A stretch of DNA of 64,000 bases from CAVVEQ01 sp963828855 (GCA_963828855.1 CAWHGB010000007.1:1-64000); one strand, 5' to 3'. Numbered from the stretch's first letter, positions 38,700 through 47,709 are shown. Translations and numbers: made by a program. Notes: generated by a model from the letters alone, not told the origin.

Positions 38700-39369
38700 A
38701 TGAATAAAGCAGAAATACTGGAAAAAGTGAAAGAATTGGGCTTACTGGCTGTGATCCGCGGACCCTCCGCGGAACTGACCGTCCAGATGGTGGAAGCACT
38801 GATCAAGGGCGGCGTGCTGGGGATCGAGATCACCTACAGCACCCCCAACGCTGAGGAAGTGGTGAAGACCTCTCAGCAGCAAATTCGGCGATAAAATCGT
38901 GCTCGGCATGGGAACCCTCACCAAGACCGAACAGGCCGTGAGCGCAAAAGCTGCCGGGGCGAATTTCCTGGTCAGCCCCATCTGCGAGCCCGCACCTGGT
39001 GAAATCGATGGTGGCAGTTCCGGACTACTGACCATGGCAGGCGCACTGACCCCCACCGAGGTCTTCCAGGCTTATTCAGCCTGGGTACGGATGTGGTCAA
39101 GATCTTCCCCGGTTCGCTGGGTGGACCTTCCTACGTCAAAGCCCTCAAAGGACCCTTCCCGTATATTCCAATGATGCCCACCGGCGGGGTGAGCGCCGCG
39201 AATGCCGCTGATTGGTTCAAGGCCGGCGTGGTGGCTGTGGGCGCTGGCAGCGAGCTCTGCCCGCCGCGACCTGGCCAAAGCGGGTAAATTCGACGAGATC
39301 ACCCAAAAAGCGGCGGATTTCGTGACGGTCATTAAAGTCATCCCGCTAATTTTTATCCAACACAGGTAA
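38700..39369 (+). CDS. KDPG/KHG-type aldolase, frameshifted
   Basis: A class I 2-keto-3-deoxy-6-phosphogluconate aldolase family member. LGLLAVIRGPSAE, EITYSTPNAEEVV, LGMGTLTKTEQAVSAKAAGA, VVKIFPGSLGGPSYVKAL with the Schiff-base Lys, and MMPTGGVS are all in order. Breaks near 38882, 38995, 39085 and 39262 divide about 220 residues. It would cleave a 2-keto-3-deoxy sugar acid (phosphate) to pyruvate and an aldehyde, giving the operon one exit into central metabolism. GGAG precedes the start; ATGs at 38688 and 38697 are alternatives. Confidence 0.83.
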
Positions 39370-39406
39370 AACATGGACACATGACCCAAAAATCAAATAC
39401 CAGGTC

Positions 39407-40342
39407 GTGACGAAACAAGTGCCGACCTTTTACTTTATCGGTGTGACCACCGGCAAATCCTCCATCATGAAGGTTTTCCCCCTCTGGATGAAGGTGCTGG
39501 GACGGGAAGAAGTGGTGATGGAAGGTATGGACTGCAAGATCCACGATGAGCCGGAAGCCTACCGGAAAGCCGTCGCCCAGATCAAATACGACCCTAAATC
39601 GCTCGGCGCGCTGGTCACAACCCACAAGATCGACCTGCTGACCGCCGCCCGGGATATGTTCGAATACCTGGATCCCTATGCCATGATCACGGATGAGATC
39701 TCCAGCATCTCCAAGCTGGAGGGGCGCTTGGAAGGGCACGCCAAGGACCCGATCACCTCCGGGGCCAGCCTGGATGCGATCATCAAGAAGGATTATTTTG
39801 GCCGCACGGGAGGTCATGTACTTTCCTTCGGTGCGGGCGGTTCAGCCATCGCCACGCTGTTGCACCTGATCAATAAGACGGATAAAGCTGACCGACCGGA
39901 GAGATTCACCTTCGTTAACCGTTCGCAGGGCAGGCTTGACCACGCGAAAGAAATGGTCGGCAGCCTCAAGACAGATATTGAAATCGAATACATCCAGAAC
40001 TCCGATCCTGCGGTGAATGACAAGATCATGGAAAAATTCCCGCCCCGCTCGATCATCATCAACGCCACCGGTATGGGCAAGGATACCCCAGGCTCCCCAA
40101 TCACCTGGGAGGGAAAATTCCCGTTGGAGAGTATCGCCTGGGAATTCAACTACCGCGGCGAGCTGGACTTCATGCACCAGGCCCTGGCGCAGGTGGAAAA
40201 CCGCAAGGTCTTCGTGGAGGATGGCTGGCTGTATTTCGTCCACGGCTGGACTCAGGTGGTTGCCCAGGTGCTTCATTTTGATCTGACGCCTGATTTGTTT
40301 GACAAACTGAACCAGGCCGCCTCCTCGGTTCGAGGCGGTTGA
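39407..40342 (+). CDS. Shikimate/quinate dehydrogenase-like oxidoreductase
   Basis: Unbroken over 311 residues from the GTG at 39407. The N-terminal substrate domain includes YFIGVTTGKSSIMKVFPLWM and ALVTTHKIDLLTAA, where the Lys aligns with the catalytic Lys of shikimate dehydrogenase. The NAD(P) fold follows with VLSFGAGGSAIATLLHL and FTFVNRSQGRLDHA. The frame continues upstream (DPKIKYQVV) without an in-frame ATG, so the true start is probably a few codons earlier and lost to an error near 39380. No other aromatic-pathway gene is near, so the substrate is more likely a cyclitol or keto-acid of this catabolic operon. It differs clearly from AroE in sequence. Confidence 0.75.
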   Translation: MTKQVPTFYFIGVTTGKSSIMKVFPLWMKVLGREEVVMEGMDCKIHDEPEAYRKAVAQIKYDPKSLGALVTTHKIDLLTAARDMFEYLDPYAMITDEISSISKLEGRLEGHAKDPITSGASLDAIIKKDYFGRTGGHVLSFGAGGSAIATLLHLINKTDKADRPERFTFVNRSQGRLDHAKEMVGSLKTDIEIEYIQNSDPAVNDKIMEKFPPRSIIINATGMGKDTPGSPITWEGKFPLESIAWEFNYRGELDFMHQALAQVENRKVFVEDGWLYFVHGWTQVVAQVLHFDLTPDLFDKLNQAASSVRGG

Positions 40343-40346
40343 TCCA

Positions 40347-40823
40347 ATGATGAATATGGAAAGAAAAGAAAAAGCCGCTCTGCTCTTCGAAGGGAATTAC
40401 AACTGCGCCCAATCTGTCCTCGTTTCTTTCGCTGAAGATCATGGTTTGGATCAAGATCACGCCGTGAGCTTGGCGACCGGCTTTGGTGCCGGCATCGGGA
40501 GGTCAGGCCAGATATGCGGCGCGGTCAGCGGCGCCTGCATGGTGATCGGTTTACGATATGGAAGTAAACCATCCGAGGAATCCAGCTTCCAGGAACAGAA
40601 GGAAAAGACCTATCTGCTTGTTTCCGATTTTATAGAGACCTTTACGGATCGGAATCGATTCATCAACTGCAGGGAGTTGATCGGATACGACCTGAATGAT
40701 CCCCTACAACACGCTGAAGCAAAACGGCTGGGAGTCTTTTCCACGCAATGCACCAAATACGTCAGGGATGCGGTGGAAATTACAGAAGATTTACTGAACA
40801 CATTCACGGAAGAGGTTTCATGA
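40347..40823 (+). CDS. C_GCAxxG_C_C family putative redox-active protein
   Basis: The 158-residue protein matches the family named after its cysteine pattern: NYNCAQSVLVSF, then GRSGQICGAVSGACMVIGLR, then FINCRELIGYDL and STQCTKYVRDAVEI. Such proteins are thought to bind an Fe-S cluster or perform redox chemistry, but no activity is established. The gene is unbroken, lies four bases after the shikimate-dehydrogenase-like gene, and its stop overlaps the deoC start (ATGA). That tight coupling suggests it serves the pathway, perhaps as electron partner of an oxidoreductase such as the OYE-type protein downstream. Confidence 0.82.
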   Translation: MMNMERKEKAALLFEGNYNCAQSVLVSFAEDHGLDQDHAVSLATGFGAGIGRSGQICGAVSGACMVIGLRYGSKPSEESSFQEQKEKTYLLVSDFIETFTDRNRFINCRELIGYDLNDPLQHAEAKRLGVFSTQCTKYVRDAVEITEDLLNTFTEEVS

Positions 40824-41521
40824 CTTCATATTTATCTAGTAAAGAAATCGCAAAAATGATCGACCTCTCGTGCGTACGCACCTATTCGGATAAGACTGAT
40901 ATCGACGAGATGGTTGCTGCTGCGAAGAAGTACGATTTTGGCCAGGTCTCCGTGCTTCAGTGTCATATCCATTACACAAAACAGATCCTTGCCGACCGGC
41001 CGGATATCCATGTGGTTGGCAACGTCAGCTTCCCTTCCGGATCAGATACCACCTCAGTCAAGGTCTTCCAGGCCAGGGAAATGTTGGCTGCTGGTTGTGA
41101 TGAGATCGATATGGTTATGAACATCGGCAAGCTGCGTTCCGGTATGGTCGACGAAGTGGAACAGGACGTGAAAGCGGTGGTGGAAACCGCCAAACCGCTG
41201 CAGGTGAAGGTGATCATCGAGATCATGCTGCTCACCCCCGCAGAAGTAAAATCCGCCTGCCAGATCTGCCTGGAGGCAGGTGCGGCATTTGTTAAAACCG
41301 GTACCGGCTGGGCAGAGCGTGGCACCACTCTGGAAGATGTGAAGCTGGTGAAAAGCATCGTCGGCGACCGGATCAAGATCAAAGCCTCTGGCGGTATTCG
41401 CGACCTGGACGGCCTGGTTGCCATGTACAAAGCTGGAGCGCGCCGCTTCGGGATCAATCTGAAAAGCGGCATTGAGATCGTGGAAAAATGCCATTCCCTC
41501 GGTCAGGGGGTCGAGGTTTGA
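40820..41521 (+). CDS. deoC: Deoxyribose-phosphate aldolase family protein (DeoC)
   Basis: Unbroken, 233 residues. Class I aldolase motifs are VVGNVSFPSGSDTT, CDEIDMVMNIGKLRSG, AAFVKTGTGWAERGTT with the Schiff-base Lys, and IKIKASGGIRDLDG with the second Lys. It cleaves 2-deoxyribose 5-phosphate or a related aldol. The ATG overlaps the previous stop, and GGAAGAGG lies upstream. Being embedded between a redox protein and an FGGY kinase rather than with nucleoside genes suggests cleavage of a pathway-specific deoxy or branched sugar phosphate. Confidence 0.88.
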   Translation: MTSYLSSKEIAKMIDLSCVRTYSDKTDIDEMVAAAKKYDFGQVSVLQCHIHYTKQILADRPDIHVVGNVSFPSGSDTTSVKVFQAREMLAAGCDEIDMVMNIGKLRSGMVDEVEQDVKAVVETAKPLQVKVIIEIMLLTPAEVKSACQICLEAGAAFVKTGTGWAERGTTLEDVKLVKSIVGDRIKIKASGGIRDLDGLVAMYKAGARRFGINLKSGIEIVEKCHSLGQGVEV

Positions 41522-41548
41522 AACCAGTTATTGGGAAAAGGATCACCC

Positions 41549-43087
41549 ATGGATAAAAAGATCATCTCCTTCGACCTCGGCACCGGCGGAAACAAAGCAT
41601 CCCTCTATGATGTTGAAGGCAACTGCCTGGCAACCGCCTTTGTGCCCTACTCCACCCATTACCCGCAGGTAGGCTGGCATGAGCAAAAACCAGCCGATTG
41701 GTGGAACGCGGTGGTTGAAAGCACCCATAAGCTGCTTGAAACCAGTAAGGCCGACCCGCAGACCATCACCGCGCTGGCCATCTCCGGGCACAGCCTGGGC
41801 GCCGTTCCGGTCGATAAAGATGGTAACCTGCTGCGGGAAGCAACCCCCATCTGGTCTGATACACGTGCGGATGAAGAGGCGGTTGAGTTCTTCAAGACCG
41901 TGAACGCGGACGAATGGTACATGACCACCGGGAATGGCTTCCCGGCTGCCCTTTATACCGTATTCAAGGTCATGTGGTACCGCAAGCACGAACCGGAAAT
42001 GTGGAAGAATGTTCACCGCATTCTGGGAACTAAGGACTATATCAACTTCAAACTGACCGGGAAAATGGCCACAGATTTCTCCTATGCCTCCGGGACAGGC
42101 GTCTACGACCTGGTTGGCTGGAAATACGAGCCGAAATTCATCCAGGCCAGCGGATTGCCGGCCGAGATCTGGCCGGAGATCGTGCCCTCCACCCATATCC
42201 TGGGTACGCTGCTCCCTGAGGCCGCCAAAGCGCTCGGGTTGAGCGAAAGCGTCCAGGTGGCGGCTGGTGGCGTGGATAACTCCTGCATGGCGCTGGGAGC
42301 CAAGAACACCCGCGACGGACGGGTCTATGTCTCGCTAGGCTCGGCGGTGTGGATCGCCGTTTCCTCCGATAAACCCGTGCTGGATAAGGTCCGCAAGCCG
42401 TATGTGTTCACGCACGTCGTCCCCGGGCTCTTCACTTCCGCGGTCAGCATTTTCTCCGGTGGCACCTCCTTCGCCTGGGTAAAGGATAATGTTTGCCAGA
42501 ATCTGGCGGAAGAAGCTGCCCGCACAGGTGAGGATGTTTACACGCTGATGAACCGCGAAGCCGCAAAAGCACCGGTCGGTTCCAATAAGCTGCTCTTCAA
42601 CCCCAGCCTGGCAGGCGGCACCTCGCAGGATGATAGCGCTCACCTGCGCGGGGCGTATATCGGCCTGGACCTTAAACACGGACAACCGGAGCTGGTGCGT
42701 GCAGCGATGGAAGGCATCGCCATGAACCTGCGTCTGCGGCTGGACCTGCTGCGGAAGTACACGAAACTGGAAGATGAGATCCTTTTTGTGGGCGGCGGGG
42801 CCAAGAGCCGCTTCTACCTGGGCATCTTCGCGGATGCCTTCAACACTCGCATCCTCAAGACCAACATCGACCAGGATGCCGCCGCCCTGGGCGCAGCCGC
42901 CATTGCAGCAGTGGGTACAGGTCTGTGGAAGGATTTCGGTAAAGTGGATGAGATCCACAAGAATGCCGAAATGGTGGATCCCAACCCGGCGAATAACGCA
43001 AAATACGAAAAGTTGCTCCCGATCTTCGACAAAGCAGCAGGATACTTGGCTATGGTCAGCGACACGTTGAATGAAGTGGAATTATAG
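41549..43087 (+). CDS. FGGY-family carbohydrate kinase (xylulokinase-like)
   Basis: Unbroken, 512 residues, normal for xylulokinases. MDKKIISFDLGTGGNKASLY is the first phosphate motif, GWHEQKPADWWNAVVEST and SGHSLGAVPVDKDGNLL the substrate region, and ILFVGGGAKSRFYLGIFADA the adenosine motif. The usual GTSGTK is GTGGNK here, a small deviation in the phosphate loop. The ATG at 41549 is preferred over a TTG at 41531 because AAAGGA lies in front of it. It follows deoC by 27 bases. The substrate could be a ketopentose or a keto-cyclitol. Confidence 0.87.
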   Translation: MDKKIISFDLGTGGNKASLYDVEGNCLATAFVPYSTHYPQVGWHEQKPADWWNAVVESTHKLLETSKADPQTITALAISGHSLGAVPVDKDGNLLREATPIWSDTRADEEAVEFFKTVNADEWYMTTGNGFPAALYTVFKVMWYRKHEPEMWKNVHRILGTKDYINFKLTGKMATDFSYASGTGVYDLVGWKYEPKFIQASGLPAEIWPEIVPSTHILGTLLPEAAKALGLSESVQVAAGGVDNSCMALGAKNTRDGRVYVSLGSAVWIAVSSDKPVLDKVRKPYVFTHVVPGLFTSAVSIFSGGTSFAWVKDNVCQNLAEEAARTGEDVYTLMNREAAKAPVGSNKLLFNPSLAGGTSQDDSAHLRGAYIGLDLKHGQPELVRAAMEGIAMNLRLRLDLLRKYTKLEDEILFVGGGAKSRFYLGIFADAFNTRILKTNIDQDAAALGAAAIAAVGTGLWKDFGKVDEIHKNAEMVDPNPANNAKYEKLLPIFDKAAGYLAMVSDTLNEVEL

Positions 43088-43238
43088 GAATTCACTTATC
43101 CCACCCAGGAGGAATAACCGGAGAATAGCAAAATCAGTCAAATTCAGGATCAAACGCAAATGTTGGATATTTGGAGCGCAGGTTGGCTCCTGATCGAAAG
43201 AACAGTAAAACAAAATTTAAGCCGAAAGGAAAAATACA

Positions 43239-44210
43239 ATGAAAATTGGTCTTTTTACCGCCACGTTTCTGGATATGAAGATCGAAGAAGTCTTCAAATT
43301 GGCTGCTGGGCTGGGATACCAGGCTGTGGAAATGCCTGCCTTCGCCAATAACCCCCACCTGGATATCGAAGAGGTGGTCAAAGGTAGCAAAGCCGCCGAA
43401 TTGAAAAAGCTGGTTAAGGATCATGGACTGATCATCTCCGCGCTGGCCAACCACCCTGAAGGCCAGATCGTTCTGGGTCCCTATGGCAAGGATACCGATG
43501 CGATCTACCCCGGCACCAAGGAAGAGAAGATCAAATTCGGTACCGAGCGCATGATCAAGACCGCCCAGGCGGCCAATGCCCTGGAAGTGCCAGTGGTCAC
43601 CGGCTTTATCGGCTGTGAGAACTTCGGGCGCTTCTTCCCCTGGCCTTATTCCAAGGGTTGGTCGGACATGGAGCAGGAATTCGTCGAGCGCTGGAGCCCG
43701 ATCCTGGATAAATTCGGTGAATACGGCGTCAAATTCGCCCACGAACCGCACCCGAACGAGCTGGCCTACAACGTGGAAACCGCCCTGCGCGCTGTGGAAT
43801 TGATGGGCGGACGCAAGGAGTTCGGTTTCAACTTTGACCCGGCCAACCTTATCTACCTGGGTATCGATGTGGAGAACTTCATCGACGCGCTGGCTGGCAA
43901 GATCTACCACGTGCACGCCAAGGATGGCGAGATCGTCGCCCACAACGTCCGCCGTTCGGGGGTGATCCCGCAGGGTGACTGGCAGCGACTGGGCCGCGGG
44001 TTCCGCTTCCGCATCCCCGGCTGGGGATCCGTGCCGTGGAAAAAGGTCATCACCGAGCTCTCCCTGATCGGTTACGATTACGTGATGAGCTATGAGCATG
44101 AGGATGTGACCATGAGCCGCAACGACGGCATCCACAAGACCATCGCCTACCTCAAGCCTCTCCTGATCGAAGCACCCTACGAGGGACGCAACGACGTCCT
44201 GTTCAACTAA
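43239..44210 (+). CDS. Sugar phosphate isomerase/epimerase (TIM barrel)
   Basis: Unbroken, 323 residues. MKIGLFTATFLDMKIEEVFK starts the protein, with VKFAHEPHPNELAYNVE, FGFNFDPANLIYLGIDVENF, IYHVHAKDGEIVAHNVRR and VMSYEHEDV as metal- and substrate-site blocks. It matches the length of the protein encoded at 16241-17212 and shares many motifs, so the two may be paralogues acting on similar substrates in separate operons. The 150 bases upstream hold no gene, but GAAAGGA supplies a ribosome site. Confidence 0.87.
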   Translation: MKIGLFTATFLDMKIEEVFKLAAGLGYQAVEMPAFANNPHLDIEEVVKGSKAAELKKLVKDHGLIISALANHPEGQIVLGPYGKDTDAIYPGTKEEKIKFGTERMIKTAQAANALEVPVVTGFIGCENFGRFFPWPYSKGWSDMEQEFVERWSPILDKFGEYGVKFAHEPHPNELAYNVETALRAVELMGGRKEFGFNFDPANLIYLGIDVENFIDALAGKIYHVHAKDGEIVAHNVRRSGVIPQGDWQRLGRGFRFRIPGWGSVPWKKVITELSLIGYDYVMSYEHEDVTMSRNDGIHKTIAYLKPLLIEAPYEGRNDVLFN

Positions 44211-44241
44211 CGTAAAATCCGATCGAAAAGGAGCATTAATT

Positions 44242-45300
44242 ATGGGAAACACAATGAAAGCAGCTGTTTTTGAAGCCATCAAGAAGATCAAGGTCAAGGA
44301 AGTCCCCATCCCCGAGATCGGTGAGGATGACGTTCTGATCAAGGTTAAAAATACCGGTATCTGCGGAACCGACTGGAGCATCTACAACGGCTGGTATTCC
44401 GCCGACAAGCTGCCCATGATCGCCGGGCACGAGTTCTCCGGCGTTATCGCCAAGGTTGGCAAGAACGTGAAGGGATTGAAGGAAGGCGATCGGGTCACCG
44501 CGGATATCAACATGTTCTGCGGGCACTGCTACTACTGCACCCAGCACAATTACCTGATGTGCGACCAGTTCACCCAGCTTGGCATCCACACGGATGGCAC
44601 CTACGCGGAATACGTGCGTGCCCAGGCCAAGTTGGTGCACGTGCTGCCCGATAGCCTCTCGTTCGAAACCGGCGCTTTCATCGAGCCGGTCTCTTGCTGC
44701 ATCCACGCCGCCAAGGCGGTGAATGCCCGCGTGGGTGGCAGTATGGCGATCATCGGCTGCGGGTTGGGTGTGCTGCACGCCCGCATGGCTGTGCTGCGCT
44801 CCTGCGCGCCGGTCATCGTGATCGGGGATAACCAGCACCGCCTCAATATCGCCAAGCAAATGGGCGCTGATTACATCATCAACAGCAAGGAAGTGACCGA
44901 TACGGTATCCGAAGTGAAGAATCTCACCGGCGGGCGCGGCGCTGATTATGTCATCGAAGCCGTTGGCTCCATCAAGACCTACGAGCAGGCTTTCGCCATG
45001 GTGCGCAAGGGCGGCACGCTGTCCGCCTTCGGCATCACCGGTGAGAATGACGTGATGCAGATCCGCCCGTTCGAGTTCGTTCTGGGCGAGAAGAAGATCA
45101 CCGGTTCCTGCGCCGGTATCGCCGACGACTGGCCCGATGCCATCGCCCTGCTTCAATATGGGCACATCGACCCTACACCGCTCTTCTCCATGAAGGTCCC
45201 GCTGGAGGACCTGGAATGGGCGCTGCTCGAACTTCGCCGCAACCCCAATCTATTCAAGATCTTTGTTTCCCCTGATGCGACCAAGCGGGAAGTCCTTTAA
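44242..45300 (+). CDS. Zinc-dependent medium-chain dehydrogenase
   Basis: Unbroken, 352 residues. NTGICGTDWSIYNGW and AGHEFSG provide the catalytic zinc ligands, CGHCYYCTQHNYLMC the structural zinc site, and MAIIGCGLGVLHARMAVL the nucleotide-binding fold. The last is slightly unusual, with GCGLGV in place of GxGPVG. It resembles sorbitol and threonine dehydrogenases. AGGAG precedes the ATG by eight bases. It follows the isomerase gene by 31 bases, so oxidation of a secondary alcohol and isomerisation are probably consecutive steps. Confidence 0.9.
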   Translation: MGNTMKAAVFEAIKKIKVKEVPIPEIGEDDVLIKVKNTGICGTDWSIYNGWYSADKLPMIAGHEFSGVIAKVGKNVKGLKEGDRVTADINMFCGHCYYCTQHNYLMCDQFTQLGIHTDGTYAEYVRAQAKLVHVLPDSLSFETGAFIEPVSCCIHAAKAVNARVGGSMAIIGCGLGVLHARMAVLRSCAPVIVIGDNQHRLNIAKQMGADYIINSKEVTDTVSEVKNLTGGRGADYVIEAVGSIKTYEQAFAMVRKGGTLSAFGITGENDVMQIRPFEFVLGEKKITGSCAGIADDWPDAIALLQYGHIDPTPLFSMKVPLEDLEWALLELRRNPNLFKIFVSPDATKREVL

Positions 45301-45363
45301 AACTTCAAAGATTGCAGCCTGTGGGAATCGCAGGCTGCAATCATCGAATCATGGAGTGCAACT

Positions 45364-45758
45364 TTGAAAATCGGAAGAATTGAACACTTTTCGATAAATT
45401 GCATCGATTATCCAGAAATCGAGAGCATTTCTACGAAGGCATCCTGGGTTTCAAGTTCCTGGAAACCGTGGATTGCGGCGATTTCGATATCAGCTATTTC
45501 GCCCTACCCGCGGGCAGCCGCTTGGAACTCTTCGATTACCGCGGGAAGAACCCGGTGGTTTCCCACGAGGAGAGCGAAAGCGGCCTGCGCCACGTGGCCT
45601 TCCAGGTGGAGGATGTGGCTGCCCATGAAAAGGAATTACGAGCAGCAGGCGTGGAGATCACCCTTTCCACCTGCGACCTGCCCAACCTGGGCGCGCGGGT
45701 GCTGCTCTTCCTGGATCCAAACGGTGTGACCCTTGAATTTTGTGAACCGTTGAAATAA
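45364..45758 (+). CDS. VOC/glyoxalase-fold protein, frameshifted
   Basis: A short metal-binding vicinal-oxygen-chelate protein. A TTG start with GGAG seven bases upstream begins LKIGRIEHFSINCIDYPE. After a break near 45415 the frame continues EHFYEGILGFKFLETVDCGD, LRHVAFQVEDVAAHEKEL and VLLFLDPNGVTLEFCEP with the final metal Glu. Here the repair needs one base added (or two removed), unlike most other breaks. About 131 residues. VOC proteins include isomerases, lyases and epimerases; none can be chosen, but a step in the sugar pathway is likely from its place. Confidence 0.75.
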
Positions 45759-45791
45759 TTTCTGACAATATATTGAAGGAGGTAAAAAGGA

Positions 45792-47034
45792 ATGGATAAA
45801 CGAGAAATACTGCTCTCCCCGGTGAAGATCGGCAGCCACACATCCCAGAACCGCTTTTTCATCCAGGCGATGGAATGCAACGATGGCGATAAGGATGGCA
45901 ATCCTACCGATCTGACCTATCAACGCTACGAAAAACTCTTCCAGGGTGAAGCCGGACTTGTCAGCCTGGAAGCCATCACCATCACCGATAAAAACCGCTC
46001 GCGCATGAACCAGCTTTTCATCATGCCTCAAAACAAAGCAGCCCTGGAGAAATTCGTCCGCCGCATGCGCGAGGTGAACCCCAAGACGCTCTTTATTTTC
46101 CAGCTCACCCATTCCGGCGAGCTGAGCAACCCGGAATTCTCCAAGCGCCTCTCGGTCAGACCGCTCCCGGGTTACACCGCGGATGTGTTCACCGAGGATG
46201 AATTCGAGAAGATCATGCAGGATTTCGTCTTGGCCGCCAAGATGACCTATGACGTGGGCGCGGACGGCATCGACATGAAATTCTGCCATGGCTACCTGGG
46301 TTCGCAGATCCTGCGCCCCTACAACACGCGCAAATGGAAGTATGGCGGTCCATGGGAAAACCGGCGCCAGTTCGCCTTTGATCTTTACGAACGAATTCGC
46401 AAGGCTAGTCCCGGATAAAAACTTCCTGATCGGCTCCAAGATCTCCGTCTGGGAGGGTTTCCCCGGCGGATTCGGCACCGCGGGACCGGATACCCCGGTC
46501 ATCGACCTGAGCGAACCCATCGACCTGGTCAAGGGATTGGAAGAGCGCGGCGCGCAGTTCATCATCCAGTCTGCCGGCAGCCCCTCCATCACCATCAGCC
46601 TCACCCAGGCGGATAAGGATCACCCCTACTTTGCCTACCTGCATCAGTTCTTTGCCAAGGTGCTCAAGGAGAACGTGAAGGGTGATACCGTGGTGATCGG
46701 CTCGAACTACTCCGTCTTCGGCAAGGGCAAGAGCCGTCTGCAGGCCGTCGCCCCGGAGGATAGCGCTCTGCTGGCGTATGGCGCTAAGAACATCGAAAAG
46801 GGCTACGTGGATATGATCGCACTCGGTCGGCAGTCCTTTGCCGATCCCTTCCTGCCCCAGAAGGTACGCGAAGGCAGAGAGGACGAGATCGATTTCTGCA
46901 CCGCCTGCGATAACTGCCTGGAACTGCTCATCCAGCAAGCTCCCATTGGCTGCTGCACCTATAACAAGACTTACACCGATATCCTGGTGCAGACCCGCAA
47001 GGAAAAAGGCAAGCTGAAACAAAATCACACCTAG
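45792..47034 (+). CDS. Old-yellow-enzyme-type NADH:flavin oxidoreductase with Fe-S motif, one frameshift
   Basis: The TIM-barrel FMN domain is shown by LLSPVKIGSHTSQNRFFIQA, FIFQLTHSGELSNP, FCHGYLGSQILRPYNTRKWK and VDMIALGRQSFADP. At the C-terminus CTACDNC and a further Cys (GCCTYN) form the [4Fe-4S] pattern seen in 2,4-dienoyl-CoA-reductase-like enzymes, yet the usual C-terminal FAD/NADH half is missing (413 residues in total). One break near 46401 is repaired by deleting an A (IRRLVPDKNF). It closes the long rightward operon. It may reduce an unsaturated intermediate, with the C_GCAxxG_C_C protein as a possible electron partner. Confidence 0.82.
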
Positions 47035-47055
47035 TCATTCATCCTCCTTTTGGGA

Positions 47056-47092
47056 AACGACCTGCTCCGAATAAAGGCAGGTCGTTTTCATT
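47056..47092 (+). terminator. Terminator of the long rightward catabolic operon
   Basis: AACGACCTGC (47056-47065) and GCAGGTCGTT (47077-47086) form a perfect 10-base stem followed by TTCATTTT, 22 bases after the OYE-type gene. Confidence 0.82.
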
Positions 47093-47138
47093 TTCCGCTT
47101 GTATAATATTCCAATTAAACTTAGAGGAAATTGATTTT

Positions 47139-47631
47139 ATGGAAAATTCATCTCAGCGCCAGCGCTCAACGTTTTCAGGATCATCTCGCCGCGCGCGGCT
47201 ACCCAACCGGGTGGTGGAGATGCCTGGCTCCACCCGCACCTCCGCCGAAGCCGCAGCCGCCATCGGCTGCATCGGTGGCTCAGATCGCCAAGTCCATCAT
47301 ATTCAGGTCAGAAATCGAAGGAACGGACTTAGCGGTGATGGTCATCGCCAGCGGAATCAACCGGGTGGACGAGAAGAAGATCAACGGCTTGATCGGCAGC
47401 CCAATCCGCAAAGCCGACGCGGATTTTGTCCGTCAGCAGACCGGTTACGTTATCGGCGGGGTGCCGCCCATGGGGCATGCCCACCTCATCCGCATTTTGA
47501 TTGACGCGGACCTCATGCAATATGATGAGATCTGGGCTGCGGCAGGAACACCCTTCGCCGTGTTCCAGCTCACCCCCGCCCAGCTTGTGGAGATGACCGC
47601 TGGGACTGTGGCTAATACACGAGTGGATTGA
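47139..47631 (+). CDS. YbaK/EbsC-family aminoacyl-tRNA deacylase-like protein, frameshifted
   Basis: The protein carries the YbaK fold signature: SVAQIAKSIIFR, then VASGxNRVDEKKI (here VIASGINRVDEKKI), VRQQTGYVIGGVPPMGHAH and AAGTPFAVFQLTPAQLVEMT. Family members hydrolyse mischarged Cys-tRNA(Pro) or Ala-tRNA(Pro). The ATG at 47139 begins MENSS and about three breaks before 47280 must be repaired to join SAQRFQDHLAARGYP and RVVEMPGSTRTSAEAA. About 162 residues. It is a single-gene unit between two terminators. Confidence 0.85.
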
Positions 47632-47661
47632 AACGTATTGGTGGATAAGAGAGTTAATCAA

Positions 47662-47697
47662 AAAATCCCTGGCAGTGCTGCCAGGGATTTTCATTTT
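47662..47697. terminator. Bidirectional terminator between the YbaK-like and molbindin genes
   Basis: AAAATCCCTGGCAG (47662-47675) and CTGCCAGGGATTTT (47678-47691) are perfect inverted copies with only two bases between them. The A-run on one side and T-run on the other serve both convergent genes. Confidence 0.9.
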
Positions 47698-47709
47698 TGG
47701 ATGGCAAAT

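Noticed and set aside
32432..39369. The dense frame breaks could mean a decaying pseudogene cluster
   Set aside because: Catalytic motifs are intact in every gene, nearly all breaks are one-base insertions, and premature stops arise only from frame changes. Flanking genes of the same operon are whole, so sequence error is the simpler explanation.
42335..44381. Long antisense open frames opposite the second FGGY kinase and the TIM-barrel isomerase (for example 43134-44381)
   Set aside because: They mirror the codon pattern of well-supported genes on the other strand and have no recognisable domains.
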